Below are positions 1 through 11,512 of a stretch of 64,000 nt of DNA, piece by piece. A program made the position numbers and the translations under genes. Location: the NCBI GenBank assembly GCA_022661535.1, contig JAKULF010000011.1:1178001-1242000 (forward strand), given 5' to 3'. Below the pieces are notes generated by a model that made no database searches, was not told the DNA's origin, and saw nothing but the letters and a program-made list of their open reading frames with translations. Position 1 is the stretch's first letter; every line of letters begins with the position of its first letter. Source of the stretch: Eutypa lata. Lineage: Eukaryota > Ascomycota > Sordariomycetes > Xylariales > Diatrypaceae.

Positions 1-1640
1 TTAATTAAAAGCTTTTTTTACTTTATTAAATAATAAACGTAAATCTTTATAAATAAATGCTTTCGTTTTTTAAAGTTTTAAAAGTTAATTTTTTATATTT
101 AAACTTTTTTATAAAGTAATTAATATAATATTTAAAAGATTATATAAAAGAATTAACTTTTTAAGTTTAATATTATAAAGTTTATTAATTATTTTTAAAT
201 TTTTAAAAAATTAATTAAAGTTAAAAGGTTTTATTTTAAAAATTTTAAAGTTAATATAAATATTTTTATCGTTAAATGTTTTTTTTAATGTTTATTTATA
301 TACTTTAATAAATTTTTATTTATTATATAACTTTAACGTTACGTAAAAGTTAAATTTTATTATTATTTAATAATAATATTTTTTTAAAGCGAAAAAGATA
401 TTAAAATTAAATAGTTATATTATATAAAATAAATAAAAAGATATATATAAATATCGTATATTATAAATTATATATTTATATATAAATTTTATTATAATAT
501 AAGTAATATATTAATTAAAAATTAATAATTTTTATTATTTAAATTTAAAAAGTTTAATTTTAAATAAATAAATTTACTTTAATTATTTTAAAGTTATTTT
601 AATATTTAATTATTTAAAATTTATTACGTTAAATTTTTATAAAAAAAATAATAATAATAATTATTAATTTTAAAGGTTTTCGCTTTTAAAAATAATAATA
701 AAAGTAAAGCGTTAATTATTAATAATTATTACTTTAATAATAATAATTTATTCGATAACTTTAAAAATTTTTCGAGGTTTTTACTTTATTAAAATGATAT
801 TAATAATTTTTTTTTCTTTAATTTTATTTTTTCGTACGTTTATTTTATTTATATTAATAATGTTATATATTAATATTTTTTTTTTATAACGAACGCGTTT
901 TAAACGACGTTAAAACTTTTAAATTTAAATAAATAAAGTTAAAAACGCTTATAAAGTTTTAAAAAAGATTTATAATTTTACTTTTAATTTTAAATAACGA
1001 TAAATAAAGTCGTTTATTTAATTAATATTAATAAAATTAATATCGTTATTAGCTTAATAAATAAATTTCGTTATTTAACGGATTTTATATTAATAAAACG
1101 ATCGTTTTAAATTTTTTTTTTTAAGAATTTATTTTATTAAGTTTTTTTTTTATATAAAAAATAACTTTTATTAATATTAATAAGCTTTTTAATAAAAATA
1201 AACTTTATAAAATTTAATAAATAAAGTACTTAACGTTATATTTTATTTAACTGTAATATCTTTTTATAATATATCGTTATAAACGTTAAAAATAATTATT
1301 ATTATTATAATTTCTTTATTAAGTTTTATTATAATTTGTAATTTTAAAATTAAAAAATTTATAAAGTTATTATATATTATTAATAATAAAGAAAAGTAAT
1401 GTAAAATTAAAATTTAATTTAAAAAGTAAATGGATTTATAAAGTAAATTAAAGAAATTATATAATAACTTAAGTTATATAAAAATAAAAATAAAAATTTA
1501 ATAATAATTAAAGTTTTTTTACTTTTTAAATAAAATATAAAATCTTTTTAAGTTATTTTTAATAAATTATTATTAATAATAAAAGCTTAATTATTTATTT
1601 TAATATTATAGCGGGGTTTAAATTTTTCGATGGGTTTATT
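1..1640. repeat. AT-rich, RIP-type gene-free block
   Basis: This stretch is almost entirely A and T, and C or G occurs mainly in the remnant dinucleotides CG and GC. No open frame of useful length exists on either strand. Normal composition resumes abruptly at about 1610-1680. In ascomycetes this pattern is the usual product of RIP, which turns CpA into TpA in duplicated DNA. I could not identify the original element. The block runs off the left edge of the window, so its full size is unknown. Confidence 0.8.
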
Positions 1641-2015
1641 TGTAATTTATTTATCTTTTTATGGCAGGTATGTAGCACTTATTTCTCGTGATTACCTTTT
1701 TATTGTCTAAAAGCATGGTGGATAAAATAAGCCGAGTTAAGGACTTACCTGTGATATAAATTCTGTTCAAATTGCCTGCCTAGGTAACCCTTCTCATGAA
1801 AACATCAAGACTAAATGAACAAGCGCACGAGTAGAAGCCACTCCCTTGAATAATTCTGAAAGAAATCGAACAAGCAACTCTGGAAACGCCTACCTGCATT
1901 GTTTGCAAAGTAAGGACCAACGATTATTATTAGTTAGACAGGATTGCTGTTTGTGCAGTGGACGAAGAATTCGGCTTCTCGCTTAATTTGCTATTTCCTA
2001 ACTTTCGTTGGCAGT

Positions 2016-3257
2016 ATGGCTGAGGAGGACGTGACGATGGGTGGGATAGGAACCTTGGAAACGGTTGGAGTCAATACGAATTCATCTTCTAGTGCTCAAT
2101 CTGGGGACAAAGCAAAAGCTAGTATACCTTTACCTCAGATCGTCTCAGACATCAGTATACCTGGTCAACTTAGCACCTTGAGGAGGTCACCATCGAAACA
2201 TGAACAAGGCAGGCAGCAGGCAACAACCCTAGCTGTGGGTGATATCGATCAAGGCCTTAAAATACAAACGGAAACACCTGTTACGCCGTCTAGTACTCGA
2301 CTCACTGTCCTCATCAAATCATCACCTGGAAGACCACATTCGCCATCGCATCCATCACCTTCGATCTCAAAGATGAAGAATGCAGCAGCAGCTACGGCGA
2401 GTTCAAGTCGCAAGCAACGCGTAAAGAACGAGACGCCGCAAAACACGGAATCTGCCGGCCAGTCTTCTGCCGCAGCAGCAGAAGCAGCCGTCCAGGCAAA
2501 AACCGAAAGACGGGGCAGGCCGAAGGGGTGGAAACCGGGCATGTCTTACGCGGATGCAAGAAGCGAGCAGTCGGCACCTCGTGGCGGTGAAGCGAAAAGG
2601 AAACCGGCACCTGCCCAGGGTGGAGGGGAGCCGAAGCGGCGCGGAAGACCTCCCCGCGCGCTAGAGGCTTCGATGAGGGAACAGTATCTGCAGTCTAACC
2701 CTACGTACATGGCCTTCTTCTGCGAATGGACAGGGCCTGCGAAGCAATTGGAATCGGGCGAGTGGTTGGAAACGCGCTGTCCAGCGCAGCTGCAGAACAT
2801 GGACACCCTACGCAAGCACGTCTACTTGGTCCACGGGGAGGACTCTGAGGATACCTTTATCTGCCGGTGGAAAAAATGCGGCGAGACGACGGCCTCCGCC
2901 CCCGTTGAATTCCCGGACCAGGAATCCTTGGACGAGCACATGGAGAAGGAGCACTTCCAGCCGTTTGAGTGGCACGCGGGTGACGGGGTGCAGAATAAGG
3001 GCATCGATACGCTGAAGAAGGACCCGGACAAGCTCCCGGACTACCTCTTCAAGGACGGCGTGCAGGTGACGCCCTCGGTCCGGGACCAGAGGTTGGAGGA
3101 CGAGCAGCGGCACCGCGAGAGGAGGCGCAAGCTGAAGCGACTGAAGGACCAGAATGATGAGAACCAACTGGACGAGGAAGAGTACATGATGCAGACGCTG
3201 GGGTTGGCACAGGCACAGCAACAGCAAGAAGGCAAACGAATCCCATCGTTCAACTGA
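2016..3257 (+). CDS. C2H2-type zinc finger protein with AT-hooks
   Basis: This is a single-exon protein of 413 residues from the ATG at 2016. The open frame extends upstream to 1944, but a CTAAC branch-like sequence and a CAG acceptor end at 2014, just before this ATG, so an intron probably lies in the 5' leader. The N-terminal half is low-complexity and rich in Ser, Ala and basic residues. It contains two AT-hook cores (RRGRPKGWKPG and KRRGRPPRAL). The C-terminal half has paired Cys/His elements (FCEWTG...C...HVYLVH and CRWKKCG...HMEKEH) typical of fungal C2H2 fingers, then a basic, Glu/Arg/Lys-rich helix. A nuclear DNA-binding role is inferred. The targets cannot be told from sequence. Confidence 0.75.
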   Translation: MAEEDVTMGGIGTLETVGVNTNSSSSAQSGDKAKASIPLPQIVSDISIPGQLSTLRRSPSKHEQGRQQATTLAVGDIDQGLKIQTETPVTPSSTRLTVLIKSSPGRPHSPSHPSPSISKMKNAAAATASSSRKQRVKNETPQNTESAGQSSAAAAEAAVQAKTERRGRPKGWKPGMSYADARSEQSAPRGGEAKRKPAPAQGGGEPKRRGRPPRALEASMREQYLQSNPTYMAFFCEWTGPAKQLESGEWLETRCPAQLQNMDTLRKHVYLVHGEDSEDTFICRWKKCGETTASAPVEFPDQESLDEHMEKEHFQPFEWHAGDGVQNKGIDTLKKDPDKLPDYLFKDGVQVTPSVRDQRLEDEQRHRERRRKLKRLKDQNDENQLDEEEYMMQTLGLAQAQQQQEGKRIPSFN

Positions 3258-5058
3258 AGTCTCCTTTCGTGATGACTGGCTTGGGTTAATCACATGGACA
3301 TCGATAGTTACATCAGGTAGCTGGCGCCCCCTGGGTTCATTGCATTGTTATTCACTTCCGATGACAGCATTTGCTTGCTATATATGCAACTCTAGTTAAG
3401 TGTTTTTTCTTTTGTTGTGACATGGTCTATTTTTAGATACACAAGTATTCAACGCCCGGCAGATGCTCCCAAGGACAAAACTGTAAAACATTTGGTTTTA
3501 GTGAAATGTTGTTAGAAAAAATCGCGTTCGATGTTGCCACTGCATAAAGTTTAAGCGAGTCGGGTTTGATTAAGGTGCTGGCTGCGTCCAGTCACACACA
3601 TACATGACTGACATCTTCGGGGATCTACGGGCCACGTGGTAAGTAATGGTTTCATGTCAGAATGAAATAGATGAAGCTCAATATTCCGATACCTAGAAGA
3701 ATAATGGAATATATATATATACGAATATGTATGAGGGAAATACATGTGAGATGTTTTAGAGACGTATCTGGTGATTTTCATGGGGCTGCATACTTACTTC
3801 TACTTACGTACGCATGAGCCTTGTAAGTAATAACTACTACATACATGTAAGTATGTATGTATGTATGGCCGGACGGAGTTCTACGAGTGAAAAACCATAA
3901 AGCTTAGAAATGCGTGTGGCACCTTCTGCATTACGAATACCGATACTTTGTAGACCCCTTTTTAAGTGCTCATCCGAGCCACATGGAGTTAATTTATTAC
4001 GCCATTGGTGTGTTGATCTGATATGTCAACTGCACTAGGTACCTAGGTAGTTGGATTTTGGTTCCTTTAAAAAGATCCCAAAAGGGATTTCTGGTTTTTA
4101 TAACTTCAGCTACATATGTCTACCTAGAGAATAGTCGGTCTGCTGGAATTTGTCTGCATGACGACGCGCTTGTCTTGCTTGCTCTCTACATACCTGCGCA
4201 GTGTCATGGACTCTCTTCAACATCGTTCGTCTTTGTATCATACCTACATGTAATTATCTAATGTTTCCACCTACATCATACATAGCAAACACATCTGTCA
4301 AGGTTGCAGGCTGACCAGGTATGTACTTACATATTTGAAACATCGAAACACCTCCCCACCTCTCCATCATCACTAAACGAATTGAATTACGTTAGCTCTG
4401 GTTCAACTTCGGTCTAGTCTAGCCGCATTAGAAGCAAATTCAATGCCCGATACGGCATTCCCCCGTAGTTGCCGAAGGTCTGGTACTTGTACCTGCTGCT
4501 GAGCTGCCAGTTCTGTACTTGCCTGTTTATGCATTTTGGGACATTGAGGCACAGCTCTTTAGCTGGACGAGATTTCTAAGCAGAGCTGAACACATAAGCA
4601 ACAGATGATCAGTTTCTAACTAGCTACCTAGTTATAGTCATTACAAACAAAGGGACTGAATACTACCCACCCCACCCTACCTACCTATCTGTCCTGTTTG
4701 CCTGTCAGTTCTACCACTACCACCGTATCAGATGAGATATGCGTTACAACGCGTCCAGAAACACCCGGAATTTGAGAGTCCACCGTTGTCCCCCTGCTTT
4801 ATCCTGTTTATCCCCTGTCTGGTAGTGCAAATTACTGAGGCTAAGAGACCCCAACCCGCTGGTCCAAAAACAGGCCTAGAGCCCAGACAGAGTCGCTATT
4901 AGTGGTCGTGTCAGAGAGCCAGGGAGCCAGGGAGCCTAAGAGAGCCTGGCCTAGCAGAGTGTGGCAGTTCCTGGTCTCGTAAAACAAAAAGATAGCCGCT
5001 AATTAAGGAACTAACTTGTCTCCGTGGCCGCCGAACGTCGCCCGTGGCCCGAGCCACA
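3258..5058. other. Intergenic region, no gene seen
   Basis: No supported gene lies here. The stretch holds a short ATGT microsatellite near 3847-3866, several CCTAGGTA-type palindromic motifs (for example 4037-4052), and a pyrimidine-rich region running up to the kinase gene. It most likely contains the 3' end of the zinc-finger gene and the promoter plus long 5' leader of the kinase gene. Confidence 0.5.
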
Positions 5059-7447
5059 ATGGATCCAAAGCCAGAGCCAGAGCCCATCGCCGCTATGGGA
5101 TCCGCAGAGTCAATTGACCATCAACCAAGAGTTGACCCTGACCCCTCTGATTATCAATCCCAACCTCAACCTCAATCTCATTCTCATTCTCAACCACAAT
5201 CTCACCACCATCACAACCCAAGTACATCATCATCGGTATCATCCTCGTCACCTTCGCCGCTCACAAGTAACCGACGAACATCTCATTTTCGCATTCGACA
5301 GCGGTTGGCATCATGGCATCATTCAAGTGACTCTAAACAAAGCAAAAACACCACCGACCAACAATCATCAACCAGTGCCACTGAGGCCAAGGACGACAAC
5401 ACCATCATGCATACGAAGTCCGCCACTAGCAACGGCACAAACAGCCATTTCAACCAGAAGTTGAAGAACTTCTTCCGTATAAACTCGTCGAGTAACGAAA
5501 AGGATAACCACAAGGATCACAAAGAGAAGGGCTTGGATAACTTCAAATCCGACAGTAAGTCCGGTTTTCGGCAATCTAGGAAATTCTTTGGGAGTGTCGG
5601 GAGACTTAGATCGACGACGACCGCCAGCGAAGGCAATCCCCTGGACGAGTCCCTGAGCCCCACCGCCCACGCAAATCCCTACTTCGCTCATCAAGGCCTA
5701 CCTAACCTCCGCCACCACAATGAAGGTTCTGTGCCTCCGAGCCCACCCGATACACCAAGCTTGAAGATCCATCATGTTGATGGCGCCGGGAAAGAAGAAG
5801 CAACAAGTGCCACCAAGGAAGAACTGGCCCGGAAACTCCGAAGGGTAGCGAGCGCCCCGAACGCGCAGGGTCTCTTTAATAAGACCAACAATAAGGGTAG
5901 TGACGAGAGACCGGCTACTGCTGAGCTTGGCAAGGAACCACTCATCCCCGACCCTTCTGGACTAGGGTTCGTCGAGAACAAGACAGCAATGAGCGACTCT
6001 ACTCTGGCCATACCGGATCGGGATGGATTGGGTGCCCTGCCATCGTCTGTACGGAATCCATTGAATTTTAGGAGAACTTATAGTTCCAACTCGATAAAAG
6101 TTCGCAATGTAGAAGTTAGTCCTGCTAGTTTTGACAAGATTAAGCTCATCGGTAAGGGAGATGTCGGAAAGGTTTACTTGGTCAGAGAGAAGAAGAGCTC
6201 AAGGCTCTATGCTATGAAAGGTAAAAATAACGCCTCTTTTCTCCCACCTTTGCGCAATACTGACAGAAATAGTCCTGAGCAAGAAAGAGATGATTAAGCG
6301 CAACAAGATTAAGAGAGCGTTGGCCGAACAAGAAATCTTAGCTACCAGCAACCACCCTTTCATCGTAACCCTCTACCATTCGTTCCAGTCCGAAGACCAT
6401 CTCTACCTATGTATGGAATATTGCAGTGGTGGGGAGTTCTTCCGGGCGTTACAAACGCGTCCTGGTAAATGTATTTCCGAAGACGATGCGCGATTCTATG
6501 CGGCCGAGGTGACTGCTGCTCTAGAATACCTGCATCTGATGGGTTTCATCTACCGGGACTTGAAGCCAGAGAGTGGGTATCTGTTTCCCTTCGCGCCCAG
6601 TCTCAAGTTCTAACATTCCTCGCTAGATATCTTGCTTCATCAGTCCGGACACATCATGCTTTCCGATTTCGACCTGTCCAAGCAGTCCGATCCGGGTGGT
6701 AAGCCGACCATGATCATGGGCAAGAATGGTGCAAGCACAGCGTCGCTCCCCACGATAGATACCAAGTCCTGCATAGCCAACTTCCGAACAAACTCATTTG
6801 TAGGAACCGAAGAATACATCGCACCGGAAGTTATTAAGGGAAGCGGACACACGAGTGCTGTAGATTGGTGGACTCTGGGAATCTTGATTTACGAGATGTT
6901 ATACGGCACGACGCCGTTCAAGGGCAAGAATCGTAATGCGACCTTCGCCAACATTCTCCGAGAGGAGATTCCATTCCCCGAACATTCGGGGGCTCCCCAG
7001 ATTTCTAAGTAAGTCTATGATGCACTATCCCTAAAAGGGCACCTCGAGCTGACCCGAACAAGCTTATGTAAATCTTTGATCCGGAAATTGCTTATCAAGG
7101 ACGAGACCCGACGTCTAGGTGCTAGAGCAGGCGCCTCAGATATCAAGGCCCATCCGTTTTTCAGAACAACGCAGTGGGCTCTCATTCGCCACATGAAGCC
7201 ACCGATTGTGCCTAACCAGGGACGTGGCATCGATACAATTAACTTCAGGAACGTCAAGGAGAGCGAAAGTGTCGACATTACAGGAGAGAGACCATTGAAC
7301 CTCCCGAAGGGAGTGCCACTAGATAGCGAGCTGGCGACCCCGGGTACCGAGTCACCGACCATAGACCCGTTCGAGGAGTTCAACAGTGTGACTCTGCACC
7401 ACGACGGTGATGAGCACCAATACGAACAGAAAGATTCGCGGTCATGA
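5059..7447 (+). CDS. nrc-2: AGC-family Ser/Thr kinase, NRC-2 / FPK1-KIN82 type
   Basis: Four exons (5059-6220, 6273-6572, 6627-7008, 7063-7447) join in frame to encode 742 residues. The introns are 52-54 bp with clear branch sites. The first 350 residues are disordered and rich in Ser, Pro, His and Gln. The kinase domain starts near residue 357 with a glycine loop ([12 protein letters not shown]) and the ATP lysine in AMK (387). It continues with YRDLKPEN (about 481-488) and LSDFDLSKQ in place of DFG. A long insert follows before GTEEYIAPE, then the tail ends with acidic residues. DFD instead of DFG and the insert are normal for this subfamily. In yeast, Fpk1/Kin82 phosphorylate lipid flippases; in Neurospora, nrc-2 represses conidiation. 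The start is the first ATG in frame. Confidence 0.92.
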
Positions 7448-9349
7448 TGGATATCTACTGAGCTCAACTCAGCTCAGCGACTCACATCCCATAGCCTCAT
7501 AGCTCTTCTATAGCACGACATGAGAAGTCGTACAAGCTGGGCCTAATGCAACCTCGCCATCATGCTATTGCCCACACATACAAACATTCTTACAGGCCGA
7601 TTACTTGCTTCCCGAGCGCTACCCATAGAAGGGTTTCTGTGTCATGAATCAGTTAAAGATGAATACCAATTTGCTTCATTTATCTTTTAGGTCCATTCAT
7701 AGAGGCTCTTGTATACGTGTGCGTGTGCATGTGTGCGGTGACAACAGAGTTATACAGCCAGACTACCTAGTTGGTAAGCGCGAAACAGACGGTAGACTTC
7801 TACACCAATTCTATTGCTATCAGTATCACCATCTCTCATCCATCATCACTGCTATTATCATTGGAGTGGCGTTTTCTATACTGGGTTCCTATTTTTTTCA
7901 ACATTTTATTTTATTTTCGGTGCCACGCAGAAATAAGGCGGGAGTTCTTGGGAATACATATGCTGGGGAAGGAAAGGCGGTAGTAAGGAATGGAAACTAA
8001 GCGAGTAAACGACAACGCAACGATCGGACTGACGGGGTAAGCCCAGAGCAATAACTAAACCAGGTGACGATAATAAGATAAAGCAATGGAAGAGAGGGAG
8101 ATGGGGAGAAGAAGCCATCTTTTTTTTTATGGTCAGAAAAGAAAAGCAGAAGGGGAAAAAAGAAGAAAAATAAAGATGTGTTGTATAAGCAAGCATGTAT
8201 GATTTGGTGGCAGCAGCAGGTGGTGACAGCGATGAGGTGGAAAGGAGAGACTGGAGAATGGAGGAGAAAGAAGAGGCGGGAAGAGATCGAAAGTAGGAAA
8301 GTAGGTTCAGTACAATACGGTACGGTACAGATGCGTTTTTTGTTTGTTATCATAGCCCCCTAGCTTGGTCGTTATTTTGAGGTTTTGTTTTTGTCTCCTC
8401 TCGTGCGTACTGGCCTGTCAATTAGCCAGCCAGCTTGATTTCTCCTCCTTTTGAAAATACGTTGGATTTCTCGTCAGCTAGCTAGCTAGCTAGGCAGCCA
8501 GCTACCTAGACAGGAAGCTAGCACGCCGAGCTTCTGAGTACATGTGGGTGGTAAGAGTGCATGTAGTTAGGTGCTGCTGCTGTTTACTGATCTATAATCT
8601 ATTTTGTGTGCGTGTGAGGGAGTGGATGGTGTCTATCGATCTGCTGTTCGGTCTGTCTACTTACTTCTATATACCGTTGATGTGCGATTTCCTATCCTCG
8701 CTACAGGAGACCATAGTTACATATACCGGATCTTTCTTCTTCACACCCTTATTTCTTTCCCTAAGACATTGCTGAAGAAATCTCCCGTCAAGGAGTTGCA
8801 GTACTATCTATATAAGAAGGGAAGTCAATTTCCCCGGGCAACTGTGTGGGTCGGTATAAAGGAGAACTCGGTAGGCGCCCCTTTTACCCCGTCAACCCCT
8901 TTCCTCCATTAACATAGGTAGGTGGATTTATTAGTACAAAATATTCCTAATGATCCTGATTTTGACCTCATTTTTGCCCCCCTTTCTTTTTGAGTTTGTT
9001 GGAAGTGACGGATCAAGGTTGTTGAGAATTGCCTATGGAGTCATAGAGCGATTCGAGTTTTTTTACTGCTCCTTCATTGGTTGCCTCATGTCTGGAAACT
9101 CTTCCTGCACCACCCGAACTCGATCTTTGATCCCATGTCTCCACTTGATAGAGTGTTATAGATGGTTAAAATCAGGCTGAAACTCTCTAGCCCCGAGAGG
9201 TTTACCGGCTCTGATTAGATGGGATTTGAGATGACTACGAGATCGAACGTTGTATGCTGCCTGGACATATACTTGGAGCTTTCCCGTGCGTTGCTGACAT
9301 GCGGTCCCTTTTCTTGGTCAAAAGGGGATTGAAATTTCATTCCATCTTA
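7448..9349. other. Intergenic region, no gene seen
   Basis: Only short, unsupported frames occur here. Notable sequence features are a purine-rich tract on the plus strand (about 8085-8310) and a palindromic run of AGCT repeats at 8475-8510. It lies between the 3' ends of the kinase and of the minus-strand membrane-protein gene, so it contains both terminators, but I could not place them. Confidence 0.5.
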
Positions 9350-11512
9350 TCAAAGAGTATGATGCCGTTCGATGTTTTTTGTGCTCACCTGTCTGTGCTC
9401 CTGGACCTCTGAGAAACTGTATTCTTCCGTAGCCGTGTCCTCTTTTCCGTTATTCTCTTTCGACCCTAGGTCTACTCGTCCGTCTTCCCGACGCCGTAGG
9501 ACCTTAATTTCTCCCATGTGCCATTTTTCCGAGTTTGCCTCACCGGCCACCTCCTTGTCCTTCATGCGGTCCGCTTGCTTTAGAATGGGCAGCGTCTCTT
9601 CTGTCACCACCTGTGAAACGCCTTGCCAGAAATTCCCCAGCATAGAAGTGCTAGTATATGTTAAGAAGACGGTAGTAACAATGAGCACTATGGCCAAATG
9701 CGTAGCGAGGATAACGGCAGTACCAATGAATCCAGACCAACGTGCCGGAACGAGTACGACTGAAGAGAATGCTGTGGAGGCGGCTCTACCAGGTATAATT
9801 TTTGGCAATGCCTCATAGTATAACATTTGACAGAGAACTGTTAACAGAGCTTGGAGTGCTAAAGCGGGATTCTCAGTGGCGCGTAGTGTGTCTTGAAACA
9901 TGTTTGTAGGGTATCCACTATTGCTATCGTTGAAGGAAATACTCGGCTGGCCTGAATATATTGATTGTGTTATTAAAGTATTAAGCAACGAAGAGACAAA
10001 TATATCGTCGCCAATTCTCTGGGGATCATCTTGCCACTGCGACCTTGGTTCTAATGCCAATATTCCACGATCGTCTAGGTCATGTGGCTCTAAAGCAGCT
10101 CCAAGCTGATGACGCCGAGACAGTGTGTCGTAGGAATACGTCTTCGTATCCCATATAGTTTTCGGTTCAGCCCCGTCCCGTGAAGTAGACATGTGTACGG
10201 TGAATAGTTTTGGACTTAGGTTGATATGGCATGCAGTTGCTTGTAACGTTTCCCTGCCCGAAACTCCAGATACAGCTACCCATGGTCCATCGTTCCGAAT
10301 AACAGACAAGTTCTCCCCCTCCGTTGAACCAATACCTGCTTCAACTACATCCCTAGGTATGATGTGATCAAATATCATAAATAATTGTGATTCCTTACTT
10401 GACCAGATGAATCCTAGGCCGTCCTGACTAAACGAACCGGCCTCAGAGTCTAGTGAAGGATCAACGAGGGGATCTTCTAGCAGTCCTGTCAAACTACCAT
10501 CAGGATGGAGGGTATGACATAGCACTGTGCCATTATACCCGTAATCTGTTAAGGGGAGAGCACAGTCTAAACGTATAGTTCCGTTGGTGGGCGTATTGTT
10601 TAACATTGGGTAGGATTTGGCAATCTTTAAGTTCCCTGTTAAGATCCACGAACTAACGCCGTTCGTGCGAAAAGTTAAATTGGTTAGAAGAGGGCTAACA
10701 CAAAGAACCCTATCGTCTTTTACTAAGGCTGGACCTGAGAACTCGCGTAAACTCGTTCTCTGGCCTTCGTCACTTAGTGGAAGGAAAGCACGGTAGGTAT
10801 GGCCCGTATCAACAAAATCTGACCCTTTCATAGGCGTTTCGGAATATTTAGCAAATCTCCAACTAGCTGCCGGAATTGTGTCCCAATAACTGTGCGAATC
10901 TATGTAAAATGAGGAATTATCCACCGTCGTTGAGTTGATAGCCATTTTGAATCGACTTTCGGAAAAGTCTGAAATGAGGACGGTGGACATAAATTGGGAA
11001 CTGATGAGTACTAAAAGCTCGATGGATATGAGTGCAAAAACAACCAAGGACATCCGATTCTTTGCCTGAAAGCTGTGCCACCGCAGTAAGTCTTGAGGAG
11101 AACCTCGCAATGCTCTCATGGCCGAGTATATCGGTGCGTAGAGAAGGGGCGTGCCGGTCTGTTCAATGATGACGCCTGCCAACATCGAAGTTAAGATGCT
11201 AGCCTGTAGAGACACGACCGTCCTCATGATTGCGGTAGAGGTAGTCACAACCCTCACGGTCCAACCGGAAATGGCAATGACTCTCCAGAGATGTGCCGGG
11301 TCTCCGCCAGCCATGGCAATGAGCGACTGTTTCCAGGTAAATGCCAACATAGCCACACTGAAGAGCAGTATCACGGATCCAATGAGTATGATAAGACAAC
11401 CCGATGTTCCAATCCTGTTGGGCCATTTCTTATTCTTACTACTGATCTGGTTGTACTGCGCTCTTTTGAAATTGGCTGGACAACAATACATTATAGCGGT
11501 ACCGATAGGCAT
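9350..11512 (-). CDS. Large fungal membrane protein with extracellular domain
   Basis: This is an uninterrupted 720-residue frame with ATG at 11512. Hydrophobic segments occur near residues 38-60 (a run of Ile, Leu and Val), about 80-120, and 150-175. A last one lies near 600-630 (ILATHLAIVLIVTTVFLTY). Between the third and last segments is a roughly 400-residue region with many N-x-S/T sites, so it probably faces the outside or a lumen. The C-terminal 70 residues are charged and probably cytosolic. The layout resembles the lineage-specific fungal membrane proteins often annotated as hypothetical. No catalytic motif was seen and I do not assign a function. Lack of introns and full length argue that it is intact. 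Confidence 0.7.
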   Translation of the reverse strand: MPIGTAIMYCCPANFKRAQYNQISSKNKKWPNRIGTSGCLIILIGSVILLFSVAMLAFTWKQSLIAMAGGDPAHLWRVIAISGWTVRVVTTSTAIMRTVVSLQASILTSMLAGVIIEQTGTPLLYAPIYSAMRALRGSPQDLLRWHSFQAKNRMSLVVFALISIELLVLISSQFMSTVLISDFSESRFKMAINSTTVDNSSFYIDSHSYWDTIPAASWRFAKYSETPMKGSDFVDTGHTYRAFLPLSDEGQRTSLREFSGPALVKDDRVLCVSPLLTNLTFRTNGVSSWILTGNLKIAKSYPMLNNTPTNGTIRLDCALPLTDYGYNGTVLCHTLHPDGSLTGLLEDPLVDPSLDSEAGSFSQDGLGFIWSSKESQLFMIFDHIIPRDVVEAGIGSTEGENLSVIRNDGPWVAVSGVSGRETLQATACHINLSPKLFTVHMSTSRDGAEPKTIWDTKTYSYDTLSRRHQLGAALEPHDLDDRGILALEPRSQWQDDPQRIGDDIFVSSLLNTLITQSIYSGQPSISFNDSNSGYPTNMFQDTLRATENPALALQALLTVLCQMLYYEALPKIIPGRAASTAFSSVVLVPARWSGFIGTAVILATHLAIVLIVTTVFLTYTSTSMLGNFWQGVSQVVTEETLPILKQADRMKDKEVAGEANSEKWHMGEIKVLRRREDGRVDLGSKENNGKEDTATEEYSFSEVQEHRQVSTKNIERHHTL

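Noticed and set aside
6640..6700. DFD instead of DFG in the kinase as a sign of a dead enzyme
   Set aside because: This variant is normal in the NRC-2/FPK1 subfamily; the HRD-like and APE motifs are intact.
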